Positions 1 to 10,172 of a DNA stretch of 49,559 bases are shown piece after piece. Made by a program: the position numbers and the translations under genes. A model generated the notes under the pieces. It had not been told where the DNA came from and made no database searches. It was given only the letters and a program-made list of their open reading frames with translations. The stretch's first letter is position 1. Each line of letters begins with the position of its first letter. Source of the stretch: Zygnema circumcarinatum (lineage: Eukaryota > Streptophyta > Zygnematophyceae > Zygnematales > Zygnemataceae); assembly GCA_037447605.1 (NCBI GenBank), contig CM074820.1, positions 2,128,457-2,178,015 of the forward strand. The letters are read 5' to 3'.

Positions 1-980
1 TACAACGTGACGTCACGTCCGCGGCAGGGACGGTGACGGCTTACACGGAACTCACGTGGAAGCACCATTTCCGTACGGTTCGTACCATTCACACTTTGTT
101 GAATGGTGCGAACCCATTGGTTGTCCAACAAACACTTGAACTTTGTTAATACTGTCCATACTTTTCACACGCTTTTCCGTACTGTTAATTGGTCCGATTT
201 TAACTGAAAAAGCGGCACTTGCCCCGGGCATGCCCACCTTGGGGGCACGTGCCCCCCCCCCCAGGGCACGAATTGGGCCGTGACCTTGCCCCCAACCCTC
301 GCGGACAGCAGGCTGCCCGCTTCGGCGGTATTTCTAACCGCAGGCAGGACAATTTTCGTCGGCCTGCCCGTCCCCGCTGTTCACGGAATCGTACGAAATC
401 GTACGAAAGGAGACGGTACGGACGAAGAGCTCCTCCTGTCTTTTACTGTTTTTGTCGCGACGTGTCTACATTCCTACCCTGCTCGCGCGCCCGCCGCCCG
501 TACTCGACCGCCTCTGCCCTCTCCCCTCTCTGTGCCCACTCCGCCCTCTCCCTCTCGGTCCCTTCCACTCCCTCCCGCCCTCTCGCCCTGTCCCTCCCCC
601 TCCCTCTCCCTTTCCGTCCCTGTCCCTCTCCCTCTCTCTCTCCTCCTCTCCCTCTCCTTCCCGCTCCCTCTCCGTCCCTCTCCCTCTCCCTCCCCCTTTC
701 CGTCCTGGTCCCTCTCCCGTTCTCTTTCCTCCTCTCCCTCGCCCTCCCGCTCCCTCTCCGTCCCTCTCCCTCTCCCTCGCCCTCTTCCTCTCCCCCTTCC
801 TCGCTCCCTCCGCCCTTCGCTCTCACCCACCTTTCCTCCATTGTATCCACCTTCTATCTCCAGCTTCCCCCCCCCCGCAACCCCCTTCCTTTCTTTCCTC
901 CCTCCTCTCACGTCTCCTGTTCTTCGCCCGATTGCACATCCCGCCCTCCCTCCCCCCCCGCCCTCCCCCTCCCCGCCACC
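1..980 (+). promoter_or_regulatory. Upstream region and pyrimidine-rich 5' leader of the F-box-like LRR gene
   Basis: No gene is supported here. The first 450 bases carry promoter-like palindromes: ACGTGACGTCACGT at 5-18 (a TGACGTCA core with flanking ACGT), CACGTG at 53-58, CCGTACGG at 71-78, a perfect 16-base palindrome with a CACGTG core at 241-256, and TCGTACGA at 389-396 and 399-406. From about 495 to 975 the strand is almost pure pyrimidine (CCCTCTCC-type runs), probably a 5' leader or core promoter. Reading frames through it give only Ser/Pro/Leu low-complexity peptide, so they are not called. The ATG at 981 has a strong CCGCCACC context. Confidence 0.55.
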
Positions 981-3364
981 ATGACGCGCGAGGCGCCCTC
1001 ACTGGAGGCGGTGTTCTGCGGGACGGGCCTCATCGCCACCATCGTGCGGCTTCTGGACCATCCCTGCGACCGCGACGCGCTGTCTCGGACCTCCCGCGCG
1101 TTCAGGAAGGCGGTGAGCGAGGAGGTCGCGGTCATCACGTGCAGGGACATGCACAACCTCCCACAGCTCATCCGGCGCTTCCCCAACGTCACGTCCTTCG
1201 ACCTCAATCCCATCTGCATCGACCTCATCGACCTGCATCTGCAGCTTGTTGCGCGGAAGCTTCCCTCGCTGAAGGAGCTCAGGTCGAAGGTCACGGCTTG
1301 GAAGCTGACAGACGAGGGATTGTACGCCATTGGAACCCTATCTGCGCTGCAGCGACTGCATCTTGGAGACTTAGACTGTGCCGGAGAGGCGGGGCTGAAG
1401 GCTATTGGGGAGGGATGCAGCTCTCTCATTGATTTGAGTCTGGACTGTCAGCAGCACAGGATAAACTCGTTTTCTTGCGTGAACTTCAGGGGCTTGCAGG
1501 GACTGTTCCGTAGCTGCGGGCCGCGCTTGCAGTCGCTGACACTCACTCTGGATAAGCCGTTAGTTGGGAACGACTGCCTGCCCTTGGTACTGGGCTGCAG
1601 CAGCCTCAAGTCCCTCACTCTCACCTCCCACGTTCCGATGTACTTCAATCAGTTAGTGAACCCGGATATGCTTTACAAGTGCTGGAATCTGAAGACTCTG
1701 GAGGTCACCTTCTCGTGGGAAGCCATGGGACGGCCTGACATCAACATGGACGGACTGATCAAATGCGCCGTGCAGAGCGGGGCCCCTCTGGAAGTTGTTG
1801 AGCTGGCGGGGGGCTTCACCAGTGAATCGCTGCGCTTTCTGAAATCGTGCAGTACATTGAAGTCGTTCTGTCTGCATCAAGAAGTTACACATATAGCCCA
1901 GGGCATAAAGGGAATATTAAATGCAAACCCGCAGCTGACGTCTCTATCGATCCAGCGCGCAGGAAAAAACTTTGGAGATGATATTGTTACGGTTTTATCC
2001 GAGAATGGGCAGAAATTGGAGAAACTGGTTTTGGTTTCCTATCCGCTGGACTGCGAGTTGCACTCGCTAGCAAAATGCACTTCTTTGAAATTTTTGTCTC
2101 TTTCGCAAATCACAAGCGCAGCTCTCCCTTCGCTTCCCTATTTTCCGAAACTGGAAGCCATCATGCTTGTGTATAGTGATCCGAATTACATTCATCCTGA
2201 AAGTCTTCGTAGTCTAAGTCGATGCGATAGGCTTCGGAGGTTGGTGGTTACTGGATTGGGCTCGAGTGATTTGGAGGCAATTGCAGGCTGTGTGAATGTA
2301 GAAGAGCTGAGTATTCCGCTGGGGGAAGTTACGGATAGATGCTTAGAGGTGATCGTCAGCGGTATGTGTCGCCTCCGAGAGCTCGACATCGGCCACTGTA
2401 AGGAGCTTCGGGAGTTTCGATTTTTAAATCTGTGCCCCAAGTTGGAGAAGTTGACTTTGAACAGGTGTGCATCCTCTGCCAAACATCATGCAATTTGAGC
2501 ATTAGAAGGGTCTGTTTTTTGCAGTTGAAGTGATTGAACCCTTTTGAGGTGATGTCCCACAGTTTTATTTTTAAATTAAAGTATGTTTGTTCTAGACATT
2601 GAGCAGTGCAGTTACGTATGTGGGATAGCTTCGAGTTTTTGGGTGGAGCTGGGTGTGGTTTATGTAAAAAAACGTAGGAAGGAGAGAGGCAGCAGTGATG
2701 TAGATGGTCCTGTGAAGAATTTGTTGAGACTTGGCCTACCTGATGTGCGTCACAGCTGTCGTGCTAGACGTTCAGCATACACTGCTGGTGGTGGATCTGT
2801 GTCATTGGTGATGGCGGAAGAGGTTTCTGTCCAGTAACTGCTTGTTAGTAGAGGAAAGAAATGTGACAACTTAAAGAATTCGAAGCCTGGCTCCAAACAG
2901 CTTTCCCTTCGATATGCATAGTTGAGTGAAGGCCACCATTCTCGTCTATGCAAGCGACCGATACCATGTGGATCCAAGTCAGAGGATATCCTCAATCGTC
3001 TTCTAGTCATCATCTGCATCAGGCATGACAGGAAAGTAGGATGAATGATCTGCTTTCTGAGACATTAGCTACTGTCCTTCCGGGTGGCTTGGAGGGGATG
3101 TGCAGCACGAGCATATCGGATGATGGAATGGCGATTGTTGGCGCGAGTTGCCGCCTCCTCCGCCACCTGCAGCTGTCCGTCACTGCTGTGAGCGATGCCG
3201 GCTTGGAGCATTTGGTGCACTGCACTCGCCTTCAGGAGCTCGACCTCTACGACTGCGACTCCGTCAAAGGGAGCGGTGTTCGCAGCCTGTGGGAGGCATG
3301 CCCATGGCTGAAGGCAGTCAGGCCGAGCAAGTGGGGGACCCGTCTGCCTCTTGCTTATCAGTGA
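981..3364 (+). CDS. F-box-like leucine-rich-repeat protein
   Basis: Two exons, 981-2464 and 3106-3364, give a 580-residue protein. The intron has a GTGTGC donor and a TGTGCAG acceptor and is phase 2. The first 55 or so residues contain a degenerate F-box-like helix pattern (IVRLLDHPCDRDALSRTSRA). The rest is a chain of LRRs of the cysteine-containing plant type, with units such as 'LTDEGLYAIGTLSALQRLHL', and the last repeats lie in exon 2 ('ISDDGMAIVGASCRLLRHL', 'VSDAGLEHLVHCTRLQELDL'). Proteins of this layout are usually substrate adaptors of SCF ubiquitin ligases; that role is inferred because the F-box is weak. The start was chosen at the strong Kozak ATG. The open frame continues 254 codons upstream, but that part is low-complexity leader. 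Without splicing, the frame stops at 2498 inside the LRR. It is convergent with the next gene. A plain LRR protein without F-box function is the alternative. Confidence 0.8.
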
Positions 3365-4266
3365 AAGGTGGGAGCAGGTTTGGTAGGAAGGAATGGAAGA
3401 CGAGAGAGAGGAGAGGAGGGGGAAGGGGAGGGCCGTGTTGCCTCACGTTTGGAATGCGATAACTTGATCGGCACGAGTGTGATGTCAGCTTTTGTAGCGT
3501 AGCTCTTCTACACCTTTCTGTTCTGGAAGGATATTTCTTTTGGCTTTTTGTAGCATGAGGAGCAGGTGTTCTGAAAGTGCTGATGCGAGGAGCCCTCTTT
3601 CCACTGGTCATGTTTGGCTTCTCAGGGAGACAAAAGGGACTTGTGTTTGGTTCCCACCGTTTGTACAATAAGAGTGAATTCACATTAGTCACAAATCAAG
3701 AACTTTATATCCAATTTTATGCGTTGTCATGGAAACAGAAAGTTGAGATCTTTGAGATGTGGTCAAGACAAAGGCTGCGAACAAGCTTGGGTTCTCATTG
3801 CTTGGATGAACGGCATAAACTCGAATCAGTCATAGCAGACGTGCAAGTACAGTCAAATGTAACCCTAACTCTAACCCTACCCGTAAACCCCAGTACTAAT
3901 CCCAACCCTAACATTATCACTAACCCTAGCACTTCATGCACGCATACATCCAGCTGCAATAACTTAACTCGGCACACAATTGCAGCACAAGGCTGAAGGT
4001 TGGAAGTAACACAAAAAATGTTGTCATTCTCCGACTCCCCCTCCCCCAATCCCTCCCGTGGAAGTGAGGGAAAAAAACAACTGCAACTAGAACGCATGGC
4101 AGCCAAATGAGACCATTGAGGACAAGACCATCCTCTCATGGTATTCAACAATCTAAGTTTCAAAGAATAACATAGGCTAAAGGAAACACCTGCATGTGTA
4201 CATTTTTCGCTGCGAGTTGGGAGGTGCTATACTATGGGCGGAGAGAACGAGCAGCTCCTTTCCTGC
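3365..4266. other. Convergent intergenic region with a short telomere-like tract
   Basis: This stretch lies between the 3' ends of the F-box-like gene (+) and the glycosyltransferase gene (-). Apart from a degenerate CCCTAA tract at 3860-3928 (listed separately), it is ordinary mixed sequence. The open frames in it are short and resemble nothing I recognise. Confidence 0.5.
3860..3928. repeat. Degenerate interstitial telomere-like tract (CCCTAA type)
   Basis: Several imperfect CCCTAA/CCCTAC units are seen, e.g. AACCCTAACTCTAACCCTA, interrupted by unrelated bases. It is too short and too degenerate to be a chromosome end; both flanks continue with gene-containing DNA. Confidence 0.7.
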
Positions 4267-7200
4267 CTATGCGAGTGCAAGACGACCTAAATGGTCCATC
4301 CGGTCTCTGCAGGTCCCGTTCCGTCGCACCACTGCCACCATAGTCCCATTTCCTGCAAGCCCTGCAAAGTAGGCAAAGGTGCTCACATAGTCTTCAGCCT
4401 CCATCAGAATGTGCGCCCTCGACATCAAGTAGAACTCGGCCATGGTTGGCAGACCGCTGGTGGACGGATTGGACTTGGATGTGTGCACAACCTTCCCAGC
4501 TGAGTAGTACACTTGCCCAAGTTTCTGCAGCTTTGAAGCAAAGATGGGCCGCAGGGCTTCATTATCTGTTGCGAGGAAAATAGTCAAGCCTTTTGGCTTC
4601 AATTTCCTTCTTCTGGCCAAAGGCAAAAATCTCTTATTCCTCCTTATGAGTTTCGTAATGCACCGCCACAACGTGTCATCTGTATACCTAGAATCGACAC
4701 TTTTAATCATTTCCTGCTTGGCGGCCTTGCATTCCATGGATCTGCACTTATCAACCTCAAGTCGTTGTGTTCGAGTTCTCAGATGGATTGCAATGTCGGG
4801 GACAAGATCGAGTCCCACTTGAGCAGCTTTTTGTGGTAGTGGGGCGACTTCTGCAGGAACATGCTTCGCCATATTTTCCTGAACTGCCTCCGCCAATGCC
4901 TTGGTTGGCCCCCCTTCAAGGAGTGAATGCATTGCTCGAGAATAGATGCACCAAAGCCCACTGCAATTAAATGCAGCTAAGACACACTCTCTCAGTTGGG
5001 GATCCTGCTGCCAATATCCATCATACGTGTGTGCAGCGTTCGTCACTACTATCCGACTTTTCCATTCCAAAGATTCGTGCATCTCTGCAAAGTCGAAAAA
5101 GAACCCCAGCGAATGTCAGAAACCTAGAGCACAACATTGAACTGTTAAGATCGTCTAACAACAATCAACAACATAACAATCTCATTTTGTTCTCTGCTTC
5201 CCTCCGGTCTATCTCCCTCTTTTCCATCCTCACCCTCTCTCCTATCTCCCTCTTCTCCATCCTCACCCTCTCTCCTATCTCCCTCTTCTCCATCCTCACC
5301 CTCTCTCCTATCTCCCTCTTCTCCATCCTCACCCTCTCTCCTATCTCCCTCTTCTCCATCCTCACCCTCTCTCCTATCTCCCTCTTGTCCATCCTCACTC
5401 TCTCTCCTATCTCCCTCTTCTCCATCCTCACCCTTTCTCCTATCTCCCTCTTGTCAATCCTCACCCTCTCTCCTATCTCCCTCTTCTCCATCCTCACCCT
5501 CTCTCCTATCTCCCTCTCCTCCATCCTCACCCTCTCTCCTATCTCCCTCTTCTCCATCCTCACCCTCTCTCCTATCTCCCTCTTCTCCATCCTCACCCTC
5601 TCTCCTTCCCCCTCTTCTTTATGAATCACTTCTCCCAAAGGTGGGCCATGGACTACATACGTGCTGAAGTCTGTCGAGTGTGGAACCGAACCGGCTTCAA
5701 TCTGTTGAGGGCAATCTGGGCCACTCCCGGCGTCCCATAGTGCTCCCAATGAATGACATCGAACCCACAATGGAATGCTTCACATAATGAGTCGAACACA
5801 ATGGCGTGTGAAGAGCCGTGAAAGCGAACCAGCCTCCGACCCGTCAAGAGTGCGTAAACATATGCTGAGACATAACCTCGGAGAGTGTTGCCGAGACCGA
5901 AACGTGGCATAACGATAAGAGAACGAAGTCCAGGTCGAGTCAAATCCGCTACGCGACGAATGGGGTATCTGGAAAATGTGCCAAAAAGAAGCGACTGGAT
6001 TACATAGTGGTCATGTTGATGAGTTGGGGTTTCGACCCTCGGACCACATTCTGAAGAAAGTGATTCAACGACGCATAACGACCGTTGCCAAATGGCAGCT
6101 CTGGGCGACAGTGGTTAATTTTGGTAGGAGGATACTAATTAATTACTAATTACTAATTACTAATACTAATGCTAATAGGATACTAATTATGTTGTTTCAC
6201 TTTGAAATGTAATCCAATCGGACAAGACTTAACCCACAAAAAAAAACCACCCCAAAAGCACCCAACATCATCTCCATTTTTTTCCAAATTGCAAATCCAA
6301 CGGCGAAAATTGTACCCACTTCCTAGTCCTCATGTACATTCAATTAAATTATGTTCATTTAAATGCATGTCCACACCCATGAATGACCTCCCACCCTAGG
6401 AACCATCTTGCTGCAGGAAAGGCCACTCACGAGTCGTTTTGTTCAAGCAGTTGCGTATCCAGTATTCCCTTACATTTCGGCTCGTTTGCAATGCTGATGA
6501 TCTGTTCTCGAGTATATGGTGATTTCCACTTGTTCACATGCTTTACTTGCTCTGAACCCCAGTTCTCGTCAAATAATGGACCATCTGCCAGTTTCTTTGC
6601 TCCAAGATCCCGCCAAAATTGCCTCCGCTTCATGAGCTCTTTTCTGCGGAGATGATGCTTTTTCAAATTTTCTGCCCTTCTTGCTTTCTCCTCCTTCGTC
6701 AAGCCAGGTTTTTTCTTTTTCTTCTCCTTCTTGTATCTCATTGTATTGCCGCTCTTCTTCTCTCCAATGTTCTGAACTAAGCTTGCCATTTTTGTCTCGC
6801 TTTGGCTAGGTTCCTCGACTTCAGGATTGTTCTCATTTTCCTGTTTTCCCTCTCCTTCTCCCTTCACCTTAATCTCACTTTCTTTCTCCACGTCAGCCTC
6901 ACCCTTCGCCTTATCTTCCATTCTCTCAACCTGACTCCCATTCGTGTTCTTTTCCTCTCCCTCATCTTGAACGACGCTCCCAAAACTTCTCTCCTTTCGG
7001 TTCGATTCCTCAACTTCTGACTTATTCTCACTCTCCTTCTCTCCTGCTCCCTCGAGCCCGCTCGTATCCTCACTCTCTTGCGCGTCCTCAACCCTATGAA
7101 TTTCATTTTCCGCAGAGTCATTTTTCTGAAGCTCCACTTCACTCCTTTCAATCACGGAGCTCTCCATGCTTCCTCTCTCCTCTGTTTCACCACCGGTCGT

Positions 7201-7872
7201 AGACATCGCCTCTGCTCCCAGTGAAACATTTTCGGCAATAAATCCATCTCCTTGCCAAACCACTTCATCTTCCTCGTCCCACGCCAATCGCCCTTCTTTC
7301 CCCTCCCCCTCCAGCTCCTCCACCGCCACCATATCCGTCTGTCTATTCTCGTCCTCCCGAGCACCGCTTCCTTCTCCTCTATTTCCATCCACTGTCATCC
7401 CATTCTCTCCACCTTCAGTCCCTCCTATGTCCCTCAACTTCCCTCCCTCCTCACCGCCCGGTTCTCCTCCTCCCTCCCCTTCACTTCCAGGTCCGCCCTG
7501 AGCTTTCATATGCCCCTGCTCCTTCACTGATCCGTTCCCCTGATTCAGCAACAGGTATGGCCGCCTGAACCACTTCAACATGCTCTTTCCCCCCTCCTCC
7601 TCTCCCACCCTAAGACCCACCCTATTTCTCGCCTCTCCCACATGCTCTATTCTCGCAGCCTCATCGCTTGCAGAGTGCAAACCATGACTCAAATTTCTTA
7701 CTACCTCCTGCACGACCTTCCCTCCTCCCGTGGGGGAGCGATGGTTACGCCAGAAGAAGTGCAGGAAGTTGAGAAATATTAAAGCGGCTATGAGGAAGAT
7801 GAGAAGAAACCGTCGCACCCTCCACCTCCTGTCTCCTCCCGCAGAAACGGTTCTCTCCGCCTTCCCCCCCAT
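4267..7872 (-). CDS. Type II Golgi glycosyltransferase, fucosyltransferase-like superfamily
   Basis: Three exons on the minus strand, 7872-6431, 5968-5661 and 5084-4267, give 855 residues. Donors are GTGAGT and GTATGT, and the phases (2, then 1) close. A short basic N-terminus is followed by a membrane anchor at about residues 22-39 (FLLIFLIAALIFLNFLHFF), typical of a type II Golgi enzyme. An unusually long, acidic, Gly/Glu/Lys-rich stem runs to about residue 400. The catalytic part begins with 'PRFGLGNTLRGYVSAYVYAL' at about 502-521, resembling the GLGN segment of xyloglucan fucosyltransferases (GT37). Next come 'IHLRTR' at about 683-688 (an HxR motif as in protein and polysaccharide fucosyltransferases) and 'FLATDN', then 'TMAEFYLMSRAHILMEAEDY', comparable to the acceptor-side motif of the superfamily. 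The role is inferred: sugar transfer, probably fucose from GDP-fucose, to a cell-wall glycan or protein. The family branch is uncertain; GT37-like fits best by eye. Confidence 0.75.
5205..5607. repeat. 33-bp minisatellite, about 12 tandem copies, inside intron 2 of the glycosyltransferase
   Basis: The plus-strand unit reads roughly CTCTCTCCTATCTCCCTCTT followed by CTCCATCCTCACC, 33 bases long and repeated about 12 times with a few substitutions (for example TTCTCC, TTGTCC or CTCCTCC variants). Because 33 is a multiple of three, long open frames run through it on both strands (an 11-residue repeat), but the flanking exons splice around it at consensus sites. Confidence 0.9.
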
Positions 7873-8905
7873 CTCCTTCCGAGGAGACGTGCTTAGATCC
7901 CGTAGCAGGACGCATTTGGTTAATGATCCCCGGCCTTAATGCAAGCTCTACAGTAGTAATGGCAGTACAACGATCTCTGGCTTAACCCCAATCCTGCCCT
8001 AACCCTCATCCTGCCCTCACCCTAATCCCCGCCCCAGCCTCTTCCTGCAAACGCAGACTGCTTTCTAGCTAACAAGCTGCAGCTCTCTCAACTCTTGGCG
8101 GAAGGGCTCTGGAGCCCTTCCGCCAATCACAGTCCACCACGTGTCAGAATATTCCTACGTGGCAAGCCGTGATTAGTGCCGTGCGTTGACTTCGTAGACC
8201 CCCCGGCATTCAAGGAACTTTATTAAGGACAGCCAATCAGGGATTGCCACGTGACTAGTATCTGACGTGGCACGCTGCCATTGGTCCCCCGCTAATAAAA
8301 GTAATTTCGCCTACGCTGGTCGTCTGACGGTACGATACGATATATTCTGTGGAAGATACGATACAGTACGGCCCTTGTGTGTCTAGGTGACATGCCGGCC
8401 GACGTGGATGGGTGGCGGCGTGTTGAGCCCCAGTACATGCCACGTGGCATATTGTTACACGTGGTCGTATGGATTTGTAACACGTTTGGACTGTGGCGCT
8501 GCTCATGCAATCTGCTGCAAGTTTGTGAAAGCAGCAGGGAGGGAAGTGAGTTGGGACAGGGCTGTCTCGCGGAGGACTGGGGAGATCGCCATCGCGAGAT
8601 CAATGGCAATTCAGAATAATTCAACCAAATCAAGCAAAAAAGAACTGGACAATTCAAAGCATCAACGCATGCTGTGCTAAGGGGACATATCTTGTCACAT
8701 CGCCGACAGATGGCCATGTCACAAAATCATGCTCGGTAGGACATGCATGCAGACAAGTGCAGTGAAAGAGCCACTGCCTCTTGGAGCAGAAGAGGCTGCC
8801 TTCGTAAACAGTCGCTCAACAAGCCATGCCTACAGAGTACTGTAAACGGCATTCTCTTTCTTCTTTTTTCTATACATTCGCCATTCATACAGTTGGACAG
8901 GTTCA
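7873..8905 (-). promoter_or_regulatory. Upstream region of the glycosyltransferase gene with a G-box/CCAAT cluster
   Basis: The region lies between the start of the glycosyltransferase (-) and the 3' end of MED32 (-). It contains a CCCTAA/CCCTCA-like tract at 7982-8035, a perfect hairpin at 8095-8126 and CACGTG at 8138, 8248, 8441 and 8458. The third G-box lies in the perfect palindrome ATGCCACGTGGCAT (8437-8450). CCAAT/ATTGG motifs occur near 8123, 8233 and 8279, and GTACGATACGAT-type repeats at 8329-8376. Together they look like one regulatory block of about 400 bases. No open frame in it resembles a known protein. Confidence 0.55.
8095..8126. repeat. Perfect 15-bp inverted repeat with a 2-base loop
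   Basis: TTGGCGGAAGGGCTC (8095-8109) is followed by TG and then its exact reverse complement (8112-8126). There is no T-run after it, so a terminator role is not implied. It sits just upstream of the G-box cluster. Confidence 0.9.
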
Positions 8906-10172
8906 CTACTTGACCTCCTGAATCTCTGCATTTGGAAGCTCTTGTGTCAGGACTGGTCCTCCTGGGGTTCCCTCCATAAGGGCTACGTTCTGGCTGCTCG
9001 GAGGGGGGTTCGGGTGATGCAGGTCTTCAATGACAGTCTCCATGAAGCGGCTCAACTGCTCCATCCTCGCAACACTCAGTGCGGGATCCAAGGTTCCAAG
9101 ACCGGCTTGGCCCATGGCGGGGGGCGGGCCTCTCGCCTCATCATAAAGGATCTGTGACATCACACGATGTCTTGCATTGTCCTGAATTTGCACACCGCGG
9201 GGCTGTCTCAAAATTCTGCATCGTTCAGATTCACGTTCATGTTCATGCAGTGCAAGACGAACAAATGCATTCAAAATCTGTACAGAGCGTTTTCCGTACC
9301 GCGTGCTCTTGAGCATGGTCGCATGCCGCATGGAAAAGTTGGAGTTGGTTCTGAAACGATTCCAAAGCGGCCATGCGAGCGGCCTTCTTTGCAGAGCCGC
9401 CACTGCTTACGTTGAATACCCCCAACAGAGTCAAGTGATAGAAAATAGCAAGGCTTTACAAATGGCCATATGCAGTTCAATACAGTAATGCCATAACCAG
9501 CTGAAATGCGAGCCATATTTCTGAAACATATTGCATAGACGAGAAGAAAAAATTCCCTGCGAGAATAACAAATATATCTGACACGAGTTTCTTAAACCAG
9601 GGAGCTTGCCTGGGCTCTGTATCCTCTCCAGCCTGCAGAACGATGTTGATTGCACCAAGGAGACCCTGAATTGAGCAAAAGTAAGGGTGAAGGTCAATGT
9701 GATGAGGTTCACTTTAACCTGAACACCTGAAAAAATTACAAAACAATAAAATTGCAAAGGCACGCGTAGCCCTGTTGCTTATACTAGGTATCAAACTCGA
9801 TAGGTATCTGAAAACGCTAAGGCTTCCTTGATGATAAACTTCTTTTCGAATGGGTGCCTGCTTGTGCGGTGTAAGGGCGGTTATAGATTCACAATAACCA
9901 TAGCTCGTACATGCATCCAGTGTTTATGGCATCTAATGAGTTTAAAACCCTAGAGGATTAAATAATTCTGCATTTTGCATGTATGTGGAGCCATGACGAA
10001 GGGGTCATCATGCAGACGCCATAACTGTGACCTCTTCATTGAAAGAGCGAAATATCCATCACACAGCATCCTAACCTAAATCATTGACCATAAATATCCA
10101 ATTGGTAACATCATCGGAGAGTTAAAGCCTCACCTCCAATGCCGAGCTGATGGCATCGATGCGGCTGTCCAT
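8906..10172 (-). CDS. MED32: Mediator complex subunit 32 (MED32, MED29/MED2-like)
   Basis: Four exons on the minus strand, 10172-10134, 9665-9610, 9402-9300 and 9181-8906, give 157 residues. The N-terminus 'MDSRIDAISSALE' and the helix 'AALESFQNQLQLFHAACDHA' match the plant MED32 pattern, in which an Ala/Leu-rich start precedes 'ALENFKQKWELFRVACDQA'. The segment 'DNARHRVMSQILYDEARG' and the C-terminal 'LSVARMEQLSRFMETVIEDL' also align in order with the family, which fixes the third intron at 9299-9182. MED32 is a tail-module subunit that couples transcription factors to RNA polymerase II in the nucleus. Intron 2 starts with GC (AG|GCAAGC), a GC-AG intron. The protein is slightly longer than land-plant forms because of a Pro/Gln-rich tail. 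It is divergent from the carboxypeptidase gene. Confidence 0.87.

Noticed and set aside
219-980. 254-codon N-terminal extension in frame with the F-box-like LRR protein
   Set aside because: It is Ser/Pro/Leu low complexity translated from a polypyrimidine leader; the ATG at 981 has a strong context and starts conserved-looking sequence.
3860-3928. Chromosome end
   Set aside because: The CCCTAA units are few and degenerate, and genes continue on both sides.
5205-5607. CRISPR-like array
   Set aside because: The units are directly tandem with no unique spacers, in a spliced eukaryotic gene.
4971-5770. Long repeat-protein frames on both strands across the 33-bp minisatellite
   Set aside because: They come from the repeat length being a multiple of three; consensus splice sites remove the region as an intron.
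5085-7872. Two or three separate minus-strand genes instead of one glycosyltransferase
   Set aside because: The membrane-anchor exon has no stop before a consensus donor, and all phases join it to the GLGN and HxR exons; a single type II enzyme is the simplest reading.
9278-9299. A 22-base 'intron' (GTACGG...TACAG) that would restore the MED32 frame
   Set aside because: It is too short for the spliceosome. A 118-base intron (9299-9182) with the same donor also restores frame and gives a better alignment to MED32, so neither a micro-intron nor a frameshift is needed.
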